A stretch of 40,280 nt of DNA from an uncultured Clostridia bacterium. Its GTDB lineage: Bacteria; Bacillota; Clostridia; Oscillospirales; Acutalibacteraceae. Under the pieces are notes generated by a model. That model was given only the letters and a program-made list of their open reading frames with translations. It made no database searches and was not told where the DNA came from. The stretch spans positions 1 to 40,280 of the forward strand of contig CANQLX010000010.1 in the NCBI GenBank assembly GCA_947624835.1, in the 5' to 3' direction. Positions 7,789 through 18,483 of this stretch are shown here, one piece after another; positions within the stretch are counted from its first letter, which is position 1, and each line of letters begins with the position of its first letter. The position numbers and the translations under genes were made by a program.

Positions 7789-8050
7789 TGTTGAAAAAAA
7801 TTCAACAATTCAACATTTTAAGTTGAATGGAAATTTAAAGAAGTACATAAAAATAAACATACTTTTCAACATTCCCCAAACATAATTCAACAGGAAAGTT
7901 AAAAACAACAGAAACTCAAAAAATTATAAACAAAATTCCAACAAATCTTCAACAATAAAAATAGGGTTTAAATATTAGAAAAAATCGGAGTTAGAAGAAA
8001 AATCTAACAATTCCACAGCTCCTATTACTACTTCTTAAAAATATATCTTT
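7789..8050. other. oriC: oriC: DnaA-box cluster and inferred unwinding site
   Basis: Six box-like nonamers ending in TTCAACA fall in the first 170 bases: 7789-7797 (minus), 7799-7807, 7807-7815, 7863-7871, 7884-7892 and 7946-7954. Two are exact TTTTCAACA; the others vary in the first bases. The right end reads AATTCCACA (8009-8017), a GC-rich GCTCC (8018-8022), then TAT TAC TAC TTC TTA (8023-8037) followed by an A/T tract. This order matches the Bacillus basal unwinding element (DnaA box, GC-rich patch, DnaA-trios). The trio stretch resembles the B. subtilis TACTATTACTTC sequence. The position between dnaA and dnaN is classical. Confidence 0.8.
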
Positions 8051-8086
8051 TCTATGATAAGTTTACCGACGAAAGGAAGAAAACAA

Positions 8087-9190
8087 ATGAAATTCCAGTG
8101 TAACAGAAATAAGCTTACCGAAGCTGTTACAAATGTTCAAAGAGCAGTATCGGTAAAAACAACAATGCCTGCACTTGAAGGCATACTTATAAAATGTGCC
8201 GATAATAAAATAGAACTTTTTGGATATGACCTTGAAATATGCATAACAACCGAAATAGATGCGGTTGTTATAGAGGAAGGAAGCTCCGTCATAAAAGCCA
8301 AGCTTTTTTCCGACATAATAAGAAGGATGCCAGATGATAATATAAACATTGAGGTTGATTCAAAAAATATAGTATATATCAACAGCGGAAGGGTTGACTA
8401 TAAACTTGTAGGACTTCCTGCCGAAGACTATCCGGAAATTCCGGTCATAAACAGTGAGGACAAAATCTCCATAGAGGAAGAAATCCTTGGAAGTATGATA
8501 AGACAGACCATCTATGCTGTAGCCGAAAATGATGTAAAACCCACCAATAAAGGAACACTGTTCGAAATACAGGACAGAACAGTAAGAATGGTATCTCTTG
8601 ACGGATACAGACTCGCAATGAGAACTGAAAAGATTGACTGTGATGCGGAAAAGTCATTTATCGTACCGGGAAAATCTCTTACGGAAATAAACAGACTTAT
8701 ATCAGACGGAAATGATGAAAATATAGATATAATTTCCGGAACACGTCATATCATGTTCAAGATAGGAAGCTACCGTGTAATTTCAAGGCTTATAGAAGGG
8801 GAATTCATAAATTACAGAAGCTCAATACCAAAATCCCATGTAACCGAGATTAAAATAAACACAAGAGTATTCATGGAAACAATAGAAAGAATGTCACTGA
8901 TGCTTACAGACAAAATGAAAAGCCCAATTAGATGCATCATAGAAAATAATGAGATAAAAACGACCTGTAACACTCCTCTCGGTCAAGCAAATGACAGTCT
9001 GGAAGTTATGATGACAGGTGAATCGATAGAAATAGGCTTTAACAATAAATTTTTGCTGGATGCTCTGCGTTATTGTGAAACCGATGAAATTATGATGGAG
9101 CTTACAGGAGCGACAAAGGCAATAGTTATAAAACCAACAGAAGGTGACAGCTTCCTGTTCATGCTTATGCCTATGAGGTTATCAAAATGA
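8087..9190 (+). CDS. dnaN: DnaN, DNA polymerase III beta sliding clamp
   Basis: The clamp encircles DNA and tethers polymerase III. The 367 residues begin [21 protein letters not shown] and end with the typical MLMPMRL tail. An in-frame ATG at 8054 would add 11 residues, but the ATG at 8087 has GAAAGGAAG about eight bases upstream and gives the family's normal start. The stop overlaps the next gene by ATGA. Replication genes dnaN to gyrA follow on the same strand with short gaps. Confidence 0.98.
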   Translation: MKFQCNRNKLTEAVTNVQRAVSVKTTMPALEGILIKCADNKIELFGYDLEICITTEIDAVVIEEGSSVIKAKLFSDIIRRMPDDNINIEVDSKNIVYINSGRVDYKLVGLPAEDYPEIPVINSEDKISIEEEILGSMIRQTIYAVAENDVKPTNKGTLFEIQDRTVRMVSLDGYRLAMRTEKIDCDAEKSFIVPGKSLTEINRLISDGNDENIDIISGTRHIMFKIGSYRVISRLIEGEFINYRSSIPKSHVTEIKINTRVFMETIERMSLMLTDKMKSPIRCIIENNEIKTTCNTPLGQANDSLEVMMTGESIEIGFNNKFLLDALRYCETDEIMMELTGATKAIVIKPTEGDSFLFMLMPMRLSK

Positions 9191-9405
9191 AATATCTAAT
9201 ATTAGAGCTTGACCCAAGAGAGGAATATATAAAGCTTGACAGTGCACTTAAGCTGGTCGGTCTGTTTTCAACCGGTGGACAGGCAAAGATTGCCGTTCAG
9301 AACGGTAAAGTTGAAGTAAACGGTGAAGTATGCACAATGAGAGGAAAAAAGCTTCGCAGAGGAGATCAGGTTAGGTTTGAAAATACTGTTTTTGAGGTGT
9401 CCTGA
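9187..9405 (+). CDS. yaaA: S4-domain RNA-binding protein, YaaA/RlbA type
   Basis: Seventy-two residues form one S4 domain: [34 protein letters not shown] then [10 protein letters not shown]. The dnaN-yaaA-recF order matches Bacillus, where the homologue (also called RlbA) has a role in ribosome assembly. Its ATG overlaps the dnaN stop and its TGA directly abuts the GTG of recF, so translation is coupled. Confidence 0.93.
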   Translation: MKYLILELDPREEYIKLDSALKLVGLFSTGGQAKIAVQNGKVEVNGEVCTMRGKKLRRGDQVRFENTVFEVS

Positions 9406-10494
9406 GTGATTGTAAAAAGTCTCAAATCGGAAAATTACAGAAATCTCGAAAATGAAATATTTTACCCGTCAGAGAAAATAAATGTAATATACGGTTCAAA
9501 TGCTCAGGGAAAAACCAATCTTATTGAATGTCTGTGGCTCTTTACGGGAGGCAGATCATTTAGAGGTTCAAAGGAAAGTGAACTTATAACATTCGGAAAA
9601 AACAGAGCTGATATAGAGATGTGCTTTCGGACAAAGGAAAGGGAACAAACAATTAAATTTATAATTCAGGGAGGAAAAAGACATCCTGTTTTGAATGATG
9701 TTCCAAAAAACAGTCTTTCTCAAATAGTAGGAAGCTTTTGTGCGGTGGTTTTTTCTCCCGATCATCTGACTCTCATAAAAAACGGACCTGAGGAAAGAAG
9801 AACTTTTATTGACGGTGCAATATGTCAGATAAAACCGTCATATGCATCACTGCTTTCAAGGTATAAAAAAATACTAAGCGAAAGAAATGCATTGTTGAAG
9901 GATATTCCGCATCACAGGGAGCTTGAGGATACTCTTGATATCTGGAATGAAAGATTATCGGTTGAGGGCTCGGCTATAGCGTTACAGAGAATAGCCTATA
10001 TAAACGGTCTTACTGAGCCTGCAATAAGCTTTTACGAAGGAATAAGCTCAGGAAGGGAAAGGCTCAGTATAGGATATAAAATGCACTACCCGGCAAATAT
10101 CAATATGGGCAGGGAGGAAATAGCAGAAATAATGCTCGATACCCTTAGAAAAAGACAAAATGAAGATATATACTGCGGTTATACAACAACGGGTATACAC
10201 AGGGACGATCTCACGGTAAAAATTAATGATATGGAGGCAAGAAGCTTCGGCTCACAGGGACAGCAAAGAAGCGCAGTTCTTGCACTGAAGCTTGCAGAAG
10301 CTGAACAGATCGGAGAGTACCGTGGAGAAAATCCGGTGATATTGCTTGATGATGTTTTAAGTGAGCTTGACAGTACAAGAAGAAATTATCTTCTTAAGGA
10401 ACTGAGCGGTATGCAGATATTCATAACCTGTTGTGAACCGTTTGTTGATGCTGAAAATACAGTTCATATAGAAAACGGAAAAATAAGCTTTTGA
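9406..10494 (+). CDS. recF: RecF, DNA gap-repair ATPase
   Basis: RecF is an SMC-like ATPase that helps load RecA at gaps with RecO and RecR. The 362 residues have Walker A GSNAQGKT (30-37), the ABC-type signature region SFGSQGQQRSAVLALKLAE, and Walker B VILLDDVLSELD. It begins with the family motif LKSENYRNLE. The start is GTG at 9406, immediately after the preceding stop, with no separate strong ribosome-binding site, consistent with translational coupling. Confidence 0.98.
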   Translation: MIVKSLKSENYRNLENEIFYPSEKINVIYGSNAQGKTNLIECLWLFTGGRSFRGSKESELITFGKNRADIEMCFRTKEREQTIKFIIQGGKRHPVLNDVPKNSLSQIVGSFCAVVFSPDHLTLIKNGPEERRTFIDGAICQIKPSYASLLSRYKKILSERNALLKDIPHHRELEDTLDIWNERLSVEGSAIALQRIAYINGLTEPAISFYEGISSGRERLSIGYKMHYPANINMGREEIAEIMLDTLRKRQNEDIYCGYTTTGIHRDDLTVKINDMEARSFGSQGQQRSAVLALKLAEAEQIGEYRGENPVILLDDVLSELDSTRRNYLLKELSGMQIFITCCEPFVDAENTVHIENGKISF

Positions 10495-10504
10495 GGAGAA
10501 ATTT

Positions 10505-10768
10505 ATGTATTTGTATCTGGGCGGTGACGTTACCGTCATGACTGAAGAAATAATAGGAATATTTGATCTTGACAATTCAACCCTGTCGTATAAAACAAGG
10601 GAGTTTTTATCAGAGGCAGAAAAAAGCGGAAAGGCTGAAACACTGTCTTATGATCTGCCGAAGTCCTTTTTTATATGTGAAAGGAATAAAAATGATTACA
10701 GTGTATATATATGCCAACCGGCACCTGCAACTTTTTTGAAAAGAATGGAACAATTTGGAAAGGAATGA
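10505..10768 (+). CDS. remB: RemB/YaaB-like extracellular-matrix regulator family protein
   Basis: The 87 residues begin MYLYLGGDVTVMTEEIIGIF, the RemB/YaaB pattern (Tyr-Leu-Gly-Asp and ...IIGIFD), and the later PKSFFICE matches the conserved strand. In Bacillus subtilis the gene also sits between recF and gyrB, and RemB is linked to biofilm matrix gene expression. That role cannot be assumed here; position and length support orthology. The Shine-Dalgarno GAGGAG is seven bases from the ATG. Confidence 0.85.
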   Translation: MYLYLGGDVTVMTEEIIGIFDLDNSTLSYKTREFLSEAEKSGKAETLSYDLPKSFFICERNKNDYSVYICQPAPATFLKRMEQFGKE

Positions 10769-10772
10769 TAAT

Positions 10773-11558
10773 ATGGCAAGAAAGCTGCTTACGGAATGTC
10801 CTTATTGCCACAGAAAGGTATCATATTTCGGGGCGGGAATCCTTAAGACAAGGGGAGAACACAGCTGTAAGGGCTGCAAATGTATATCAAATGTGGTTAT
10901 ACACAGAGCTTTATACGGAATAGGAGGAGGAGCTGTTGTATTATCTCTTATTTTTGTTCTTGTATTGTCCACATATATGGAACATGACAATATATGGGGA
11001 ATAGTAATTGTTCTTTTGCCGTATTTGATATTTTATATTCTTTCTCCGTTTTTTATAAAACTGGAGCCGTGTAATGACAAATCAGCCGTAAACAGGCTGA
11101 AAAGAAAGCTGGAGCCGGTTCCGAGTGAAAAAAAACATACTGTGAAAAAACAGGACCGACCTATTGAGCTTAATGTCGGGGAACAGTTCAGATCAAGCTT
11201 TATGGAGGCAAAAAGCAGTGTGAAAACGGAAGAAGATAATTTTTCAGAGGAATATTCGGAAAGTTTATCTCCAACAGATAATATAAAAATGGATATAACC
11301 TCAGGTATAGATATAGATATTTCGGCAGATGTTCAAAATACAAACAGTTCTTTGAAAAATGAAACAGACAAAGTTAATGTCAAAACGAATTATGAATCAA
11401 CACAGGAGTCGGATAAAAGTAAAAATGAAGTTTCGTTTTTATTCGGAAATACAGCTTCGGAGGAAGAAAAAGTTGTTGAAGATCCTATACCGTTAAGTGA
11501 CGATAATAATGAAGTTTCATTTTTATTTGGAGGGTCAGAAAACAGAAACGACAGTTAA
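10773..11558 (+). CDS. Zinc-ribbon membrane protein of unknown function with a duplicated C-terminal motif
   Basis: I do not recognise a characterised family. The N-terminus carries a CPYC...CKGC pair spaced as a treble-clef/zinc ribbon (residues 9-34). Two membrane helices follow (about 45-66 and 72-92), then an acidic, Ser/Glu/Asp-rich cytoplasmic tail of about 160 residues. The octamer NEVSFLFG occurs twice near the end (within 217-225 and 245-253). The exact repeat in an otherwise disordered tail suggests a short docking motif. The frame is open from an ATG at 10755, but the ATG at 10773 follows AAAGGA at proper spacing and does not overlap remB. The next gene encodes a second zinc-ribbon membrane protein. 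Both lie in the remB-gyrB interval, where Bacillus has no such genes. Confidence 0.8.
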   Translation: MARKLLTECPYCHRKVSYFGAGILKTRGEHSCKGCKCISNVVIHRALYGIGGGAVVLSLIFVLVLSTYMEHDNIWGIVIVLLPYLIFYILSPFFIKLEPCNDKSAVNRLKRKLEPVPSEKKHTVKKQDRPIELNVGEQFRSSFMEAKSSVKTEEDNFSEEYSESLSPTDNIKMDITSGIDIDISADVQNTNSSLKNETDKVNVKTNYESTQESDKSKNEVSFLFGNTASEEEKVVEDPIPLSDDNNEVSFLFGGSENRNDS

Positions 11559-11572
11559 GGGAGTGAGAAATA

Positions 11573-11905
11573 TTGTTAAAGCTTCCTGTATGTCCTCATT
11601 GTCATGCTGTTTACAGCTATAAAGAGGTTTCTGAAATGAAGCAGGGGGAGAGATTTTGCTATCACTGCAAAAAAAAATACAGAGTTGATAAAATTACAGG
11701 CAGTCTTATATTTATATCTGCCGTTTGTATAGTTTTGGTATGTCTTAATTTATTTTTATTTTGTACAAATGAAAATATAAACATGATTTTACTTATATTA
11801 TTGAATCTTTCGGTTGTTACGTCGGCTGTGCTTATTCTTCCGCTTACAGTCAGATTTAAAGCGGAAAAAATTAAAAAAGCCGAAAAAAGAAGGTTAAAAA
11901 AATAA
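11573..11905 (+). CDS. Small zinc-ribbon protein with two membrane helices, CxxC-20-CxxC type
   Basis: The 110 residues open with CPHC, then 20 residues later CYHC, the spacing of the cxxc_20_cxxc family of unknown function. Two transmembrane segments (about 45-65 and 70-92) are followed by a very basic tail (KAEKIKKAEKRRLKK). The start is TTG at 11573, preceded by AAGGGAG. It lies 14 bases after the previous zinc-ribbon gene and 34 before gyrB, so it is in the same transcript. Topology puts the ribbon and the basic tail in the cytoplasm, where they could touch nucleic acid or a partner; this is inference. Confidence 0.8.
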   Translation: MLKLPVCPHCHAVYSYKEVSEMKQGERFCYHCKKKYRVDKITGSLIFISAVCIVLVCLNLFLFCTNENINMILLILLNLSVVTSAVLILPLTVRFKAEKIKKAEKRRLKK

Positions 11906-11924
11906 ACAGTAAATTTCCCGATAG

Positions 11925-13883
<1,959 letters not shown>

Positions 13884-13923
13884 GCATATTATGTAAAAAA
13901 TATTTAAAAAAGGAAAATGCTAA

Positions 13924-14574
13924 ATGAGTGATAATGATTCTGTCAAACCTTCGGGTGAACATAATTCAGAGGAAATTGAGAAGGTCAATGAGGATAATCC
14001 TGAGTGGGACGGCTCGGAAGCTGAATTTGTAAGTGAGGACGATACTGAGGAATATGAAATTCCGGAAACGGGATTCAGACTTTCGTATGTACTGACGAGA
14101 GATGAGATATACAAATGTCTGTATCACAGCGGTGCTGTTAAAACAAAGGGATTAAGAGCAGTTGTTCAGAGTATTATACTGGCGGCTGCGGCAGTGGTGT
14201 TTTTTGTTGTTTATTTTACGACTAAGTCGCAGTATAATAATTACAATATATTTTTTGGCATTGTCTGCCTTATAACAATAGCTGTTATATGGATAGTTCC
14301 ACATATTTATCTTAAGAGTATGTCAAAAATGATGGCAGACGGAAAGACAGTAGAGGCGGAAATATATCCGACACATATTGATATAGGCAGCGGTGATGGT
14401 GAATGGTCTATACCGCTTGACGGAAGATCATATATTGAGGAAGCTGACGGTATATTTATTATTTTCACGGAAAATGACAGGACCTTTGCAATACCGAAAA
14501 GAGTTATTGAGCCGGAAGTGTATAATGAAATAAGTGCAATACTCCGTTCCGGAACAGAGCCTGCTGAATTCTGA
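13924..14574 (+). CDS. YcxB-like membrane protein
   Basis: The 216 residues begin with about 50 acidic, disordered residues. A YcxB-type module follows: LSYVLTRDEIYKCLYHSG, two adjacent membrane helices (about 80-100 and 108-128), then a beta-rich soluble part (VEAEIYPTHIDIGSGDGEWSIPLDG...EADGIFIIF...FAIPKRV). YcxB-like proteins are of unknown function and often resemble membrane-attached PH-like domains. The acidic N-terminal extension is unusual. AAAGGAAAA precedes the ATG. The gene is ten bases from the thioesterase and lies in the gyrB-gyrA gap, so it is probably co-transcribed. Confidence 0.75.
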   Translation: MSDNDSVKPSGEHNSEEIEKVNEDNPEWDGSEAEFVSEDDTEEYEIPETGFRLSYVLTRDEIYKCLYHSGAVKTKGLRAVVQSIILAAAAVVFFVVYFTTKSQYNNYNIFFGIVCLITIAVIWIVPHIYLKSMSKMMADGKTVEAEIYPTHIDIGSGDGEWSIPLDGRSYIEEADGIFIIFTENDRTFAIPKRVIEPEVYNEISAILRSGTEPAEF

Positions 14575-14583
14575 GGTATTATT

Positions 14584-15006
14584 ATGGAAAAAATAAACAA
14601 ACTTGAAATTACGGCAAGATATGCCGAAACCGATATGATGGGGATAATACATCATTCAGTATATCCCGTATGGTTTGAGGCCGCAAGGACAGAATTTATA
14701 AAAATGGCGGGGATTTCATACTCTGAGCTTGAAAAAAAAGGAATAATGCTTCCTTTGACCGGTCTTGAATGTAAATATATAAAGCCGGTTCATTATGAGG
14801 ATGTTGTGACAGTTGAAACCTCCGTTTCAAAGATGAGCTTTGCAAAAATACATTTTTCATATAAAGTAATACTTAACGGTGAAATAATGGCGGAGGGCAG
14901 AACCTTCCACGGTTTTGTAAGCTCAGAGGATTTTAGACCTGTAAATATAAAAAAATTTATGCCGCAGCTTTATGAGAAGCTAAGTAATGCGGTAATAAAA
15001 GAATAG
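14584..15006 (+). CDS. Hot-dog acyl-CoA thioesterase, YbgC/FadM family
   Basis: The 140-residue single hot-dog domain has the 4HBT signature [29 protein letters not shown]. The Asp of YAETD is the predicted catalytic residue, followed by the conserved MG and the HxxYxxWFE helix. It is expected to hydrolyse acyl-CoA thioesters in the cytoplasm; the acyl preference cannot be read. It sits between the YcxB-like gene and gyrA with short spacers, probably as an operon passenger. Confidence 0.88.
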   Translation: MEKINKLEITARYAETDMMGIIHHSVYPVWFEAARTEFIKMAGISYSELEKKGIMLPLTGLECKYIKPVHYEDVVTVETSVSKMSFAKIHFSYKVILNGEIMAEGRTFHGFVSSEDFRPVNIKKFMPQLYEKLSNAVIKE

Positions 15007-15037
15007 AAAACAAAAAATACCTGAGGAGGTACTGATT

Positions 15038-17575
15038 TTGGATATACAAGATGCATTGTCCAATACAAAAATTATAGATGTGGATATAGAGAAGGAAATG
15101 AAAAAATCGTTCCTTGATTATTCCATGTCGGTAATTGTTTCCCGTGCTCTTCCCGATGTACGTGACGGATTGAAGCCGGTACACAGGAGAATACTTTATT
15201 CGCAATATGAGGATAAGCTTACACCCGATAAGCCGTATAAAAAGTGTGCGACAACCGTAGGTAACGTGCTTGGTAGATATCATCCACACGGCGACAGCTC
15301 GGTTTATGATGCACTTGTCCGTCTGGCACAAGATTTCTCAATGAGATATATTCTCGTTGACGGTCACGGAAACTTCGGTTCCGTTGACGGAGATCCGCCT
15401 GCTGCATACCGTTATACCGAATCAAGAATGAGTAAGATATCTGTTGAAATGCTTACCGATATAGATAAGGAAACGGTTGATTTTATTCCTAACTATGACG
15501 ACAGCCGTAAGGAGCCGTCCGTTCTGCCTTCAAGATTCCCAAATCTTCTGGTAAACGGATCAAAGGGTATAGCCGTTGGTATGGCTACAAATATTCCTCC
15601 GCATAATTTAGGGGAAGTAATAGATGCTGTGTGTTGTGTTATTGATAATCCCAATGCGGGACTTGATGATATTATGCAGTATATCAAAGGTCCCGATTTC
15701 CCGACAGGCGGTATTATTATGGGAAAAAGCGGTATCCGTGCCGCTTATGCAACGGGTCGTGCCAAAATTACCGTCAGGGCAAAGGCAGAAATAGTTGAGG
15801 ATAAAAACGGAAGGTTTAAAATTGCCGTTACCGAAATACCTTATCAGGTAAATAAATCCGAGCTTGTTCTGAGTATTGCCGAAATGATAAAAAACAAAAA
15901 AATTGAGGGAATTTCCGGCATAGAGGATCATTCCGACAGAAACGGTATGTATATCGAAATTACCGTTAAAAGAGAGGCTTCTCCTCAGATAGTTCTTAAT
16001 AATCTGTTTAAGTATTCACAGCTTCAGGTTACATTCGGAATTATTATGCTTGCTATAGTAAACGGTGTTCCAAAAATTCTTAACCTTAAGGATATTATAC
16101 AGAATTATATTGATTTTCAGGTTGAAATTATCACAAGAAGAACAGTATATGATCTAAAAAAGGCAGAGGAAAGGGCCCATATACTCGAAGGTTTGAAAAT
16201 AGCAATAGATTTTATTGATGAGGTTATAAAAATAATACGTTCTTCAAAGGATACTCCCACAGCAAAGCAAAGACTTTCCGAGCGTTTCGGACTTGATGAT
16301 ATACAGACTCAGGCTATAGTTGATATGAGATTAAGACAGCTTTCGGGTCTGGAAAGAGAAAAAATTGAGGAAGAACTTCGTGCACTTCTTGAAAAAATTG
16401 ACTATTTCAAAAAAATACTTGAGGACGGAGAAATGCTTCTCGGTATCATAAAAACTGAGCTTGGAGAAATCAAAAAGAAATACAATGATGAACGCCGTAC
16501 GGAGATAGCAGCAGTCAGCGGTGAGGTTGATATTGAGGATCTTATTCCCTATGAGGACTGTGTTCTTACAATGACAAATCTCGGTTATGTGAAAAGACAG
16601 AAAATTGATACATACCATACCCAACGCAGGGGCGGCAGAGGTATAAGCGGTATGAACAGACGTGAGGAAGATGTTGCAACAGATATGTTTGTTATAGGAA
16701 CACATGACCATGTTTTGTTCTTTACCAATATGGGAAAGGTTTACCGGCTGAAATGCTATGAAATACCGGAGGGCTCAAGAACATCAAAAGGAATGAACAT
16801 AAATAATCTACTCCCGCTCAGCAGTGATGAAAAGGTCACCTCAATGATAAGAATACCCGAAAACGGTGACGAGGATAAATACCTTGTTATGATAACGAAA
16901 AAGGGTATAATAAAAAGAACTGCTACAAAGGAATTTTACAGCAACCGTAAGGGAGGACTTATCGCTATTGACCTTGACGAGGATGACGAGCTTGTGTGGG
17001 TACGTCTTACGGACGGACAATGTGAGCTGCTTGTTGCAACAAGAAACGGTATGGCTATACGCTTTAAGGAAACAGATGTAAGAGCAATGGGAAGAACAGC
17101 AAGAGGAGTTAAGGCAATAACTCTCAGGGGTGACGACAGTGTTATAGGTATGTCTATGCTCAGAGAGGGTGCACTCATCCTTACGGTATCTGAAACCGGA
17201 TACGGAAGGCTTTCAAATAAGGATGATTACCGTATTCAGTCAAGAGGTGGATTTGGACTTACCAATTATCATACCGAGAAATTTGGTAAGGTTGCGGCAA
17301 TAAAGGCGGTTGATATTGACGATGATATTATAATAATTTCCGACAGTGGCATTATTATAAGAATTGAGGCATCATCCGTCAGAATATGTGCAAGACCGTC
17401 CAAGGGTGTTATTGTTATGAAAACAGGTGACGGAAGCAAGGTAGCAACTATTGCAAGAGCACCGCACGAGGATAATGATGATGGGGAAATAACCGAAGAG
17501 GAAGAGAAGCCGGGTATTTCCGGGGAAATGATTAGTCCGGAAAACACAGAAGAAGGTGAAGCTCCGGAGGAATAA
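15038..17575 (+). CDS. gyrA: GyrA, DNA gyrase subunit A
   Basis: GyrA performs DNA cleavage and wrapping. The 845 residues start [20 protein letters not shown], with the conserved [31 protein letters not shown], and [11 protein letters not shown]; the catalytic Tyr lies in [10 protein letters not shown]. The GyrA box QRRGGRG in the C-terminal beta-pinwheel identifies gyrase rather than topoisomerase IV. The quinolone positions equivalent to E. coli Ser83 and Asp87 are Ser87 and Asp91, so no common resistance change is present. The tail is acidic. The start is TTG at 15038, eight bases after GAGGAGG. A terminator follows about 100 bases after the stop. Confidence 0.99.
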   Translation: MDIQDALSNTKIIDVDIEKEMKKSFLDYSMSVIVSRALPDVRDGLKPVHRRILYSQYEDKLTPDKPYKKCATTVGNVLGRYHPHGDSSVYDALVRLAQDFSMRYILVDGHGNFGSVDGDPPAAYRYTESRMSKISVEMLTDIDKETVDFIPNYDDSRKEPSVLPSRFPNLLVNGSKGIAVGMATNIPPHNLGEVIDAVCCVIDNPNAGLDDIMQYIKGPDFPTGGIIMGKSGIRAAYATGRAKITVRAKAEIVEDKNGRFKIAVTEIPYQVNKSELVLSIAEMIKNKKIEGISGIEDHSDRNGMYIEITVKREASPQIVLNNLFKYSQLQVTFGIIMLAIVNGVPKILNLKDIIQNYIDFQVEIITRRTVYDLKKAEERAHILEGLKIAIDFIDEVIKIIRSSKDTPTAKQRLSERFGLDDIQTQAIVDMRLRQLSGLEREKIEEELRALLEKIDYFKKILEDGEMLLGIIKTELGEIKKKYNDERRTEIAAVSGEVDIEDLIPYEDCVLTMTNLGYVKRQKIDTYHTQRRGGRGISGMNRREEDVATDMFVIGTHDHVLFFTNMGKVYRLKCYEIPEGSRTSKGMNINNLLPLSSDEKVTSMIRIPENGDEDKYLVMITKKGIIKRTATKEFYSNRKGGLIAIDLDEDDELVWVRLTDGQCELLVATRNGMAIRFKETDVRAMGRTARGVKAITLRGDDSVIGMSMLREGALILTVSETGYGRLSNKDDYRIQSRGGFGLTNYHTEKFGKVAAIKAVDIDDDIIIISDSGIIIRIEASSVRICARPSKGVIVMKTGDGSKVATIARAPHEDNDDGEITEEEEKPGISGEMISPENTEEGEAPEE

Positions 17576-17675
17576 TATAATTGGAAAACAGAATATCCGG
17601 TCAGTTCGGAACCATCCTGACCTTAAACAAAACTACGGGAAACAGTGGGAAAAGTTTATTATCCTGCCGAAAATA

Positions 17676-17704
17676 AAGGGGACACCGTAGTGTGTCCCCT
17701 TTTT
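17676..17704 (+). terminator. Intrinsic terminator closing the dnaN-gyrA gene set
   Basis: GGGGACAC (17678-17685) and GTGTCCCC (17692-17699) form a perfect eight-pair stem with a six-base loop, followed by TTTTT. It lies 100 bases after gyrA. A smaller hairpin GGTCAG/CTGACC lies just upstream (about 17602-17624). Confidence 0.92.
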
Positions 17705-17757
17705 ATGTGAATTAGGTCGGTATTTATAAATTTATAAAAAATCAGGAGTAATTTATT

Positions 17758-18483
17758 ATGAACAGATACAGTGTTATTGAAAAGAAAAATCCGAGGGAAA
17801 TTGTACTTCTAAGAGGAAGCGGATGCAAATGGAAGAAATGTACATATTGCGATTATCATCTGGATTTTTGCAAGGATGAAGAGGAAAATTTCCTTTTAAA
17901 CAGTGAAGTACTCAAAAATGTTAAGGGTTTTTATAAAAAGCTTGAGGTCATAAATTCAGGCAGTTTTACAGAGCTTGACAAAAAAACACTTGATCTTATA
18001 GAAAAAATTTGCTTGAAAAAAGGAATAGAAACACTCTATTTTGAAAGTCATTATATCTATAAGAAAAAATCAATGGAAGTAAAAAAATATTATATGGAAA
18101 AGGGGATAACCCTGAAGATAAAAACAGGTGTTGAAACCTTTGATGAGGAATACAGGGAAAGATATCTGCATAAGGGCTTTGGATTTGTCGGAGTTAAGGA
18201 AATATCTGAATTTGCCGATGAAATATGCCTGTTGTTCGGGATAAAAGGTCAGACAGAAGAAAGCATGAGAAAGGATATTGAAACAGGACTTGAAAATTTT
18301 GAAAGAGTATGTATCAATATAATGAATAAAAATTCCACTCCTGTTCTGCCAAACAGGAATGTAATAAAAACATTTTCCGAAAAAATAGCACCTGCCTATG
18401 AAAATAATGACAGGGTGGATATACTTATGGATAATCTTGAATTCGGAATAGGTGCAAAGGTACAGGAGGTCTTTTTAAAATGA
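17758..18483 (+). CDS. Radical SAM enzyme of the RaSEA/Elp3-like group, candidate 7-deazaguanine (queuine) salvage enzyme
   Basis: The 241 residues carry an iron-sulfur motif GCKWKKCTYCDY with Cys23, Cys28 and Cys31. The C-x4-C-x2-C spacing differs from the usual C-x3-C-x2-C. They also have INSGSF, resembling the SGSF strand of archaeosine radical SAM (RaSEA) and Elp3-type proteins, and a later GVETFDEEYRERYLHKGF. The protein is short, a bare partial barrel without a TRAM or acetyltransferase domain. Its stop overlaps the start of a YhhQ-family transporter by four bases, so the two are coupled. The published QueL queuine lyase of clostridia is a radical SAM protein working with such transporters, and this gene could be QueL-like. 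The family call is firm; the substrate is inference from context. Confidence 0.8.
   Translation: MNRYSVIEKKNPREIVLLRGSGCKWKKCTYCDYHLDFCKDEEENFLLNSEVLKNVKGFYKKLEVINSGSFTELDKKTLDLIEKICLKKGIETLYFESHYIYKKKSMEVKKYYMEKGITLKIKTGVETFDEEYRERYLHKGFGFVGVKEISEFADEICLLFGIKGQTEESMRKDIETGLENFERVCINIMNKNSTPVLPNRNVIKTFSEKIAPAYENNDRVDILMDNLEFGIGAKVQEVFLK

Noticed and set aside
7789-7960. CRISPR-like repeat array in the dnaA-dnaN spacer
   Set aside because: The repeats are short nonamers in irregular spacing and both orientations, as expected of DnaA boxes.
15296-15310. Quinolone-resistance mutations in gyrA
   Set aside because: Ser87 and Asp91, the equivalents of E. coli Ser83 and Asp87, are the sensitive residues.
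17581-17676. 31-codon ORF starting at TTG after gyrA
   Set aside because: Spacing from the upstream GGAGG is poor, the stop touches the terminator and the composition is not distinctive.
17576-17757. preQ1 riboswitch before the radical SAM/YhhQ unit
   Set aside because: Looked for the compact class I, II and III patterns; only a GGTCAG/CTGACC hairpin and the gyrA terminator are seen.
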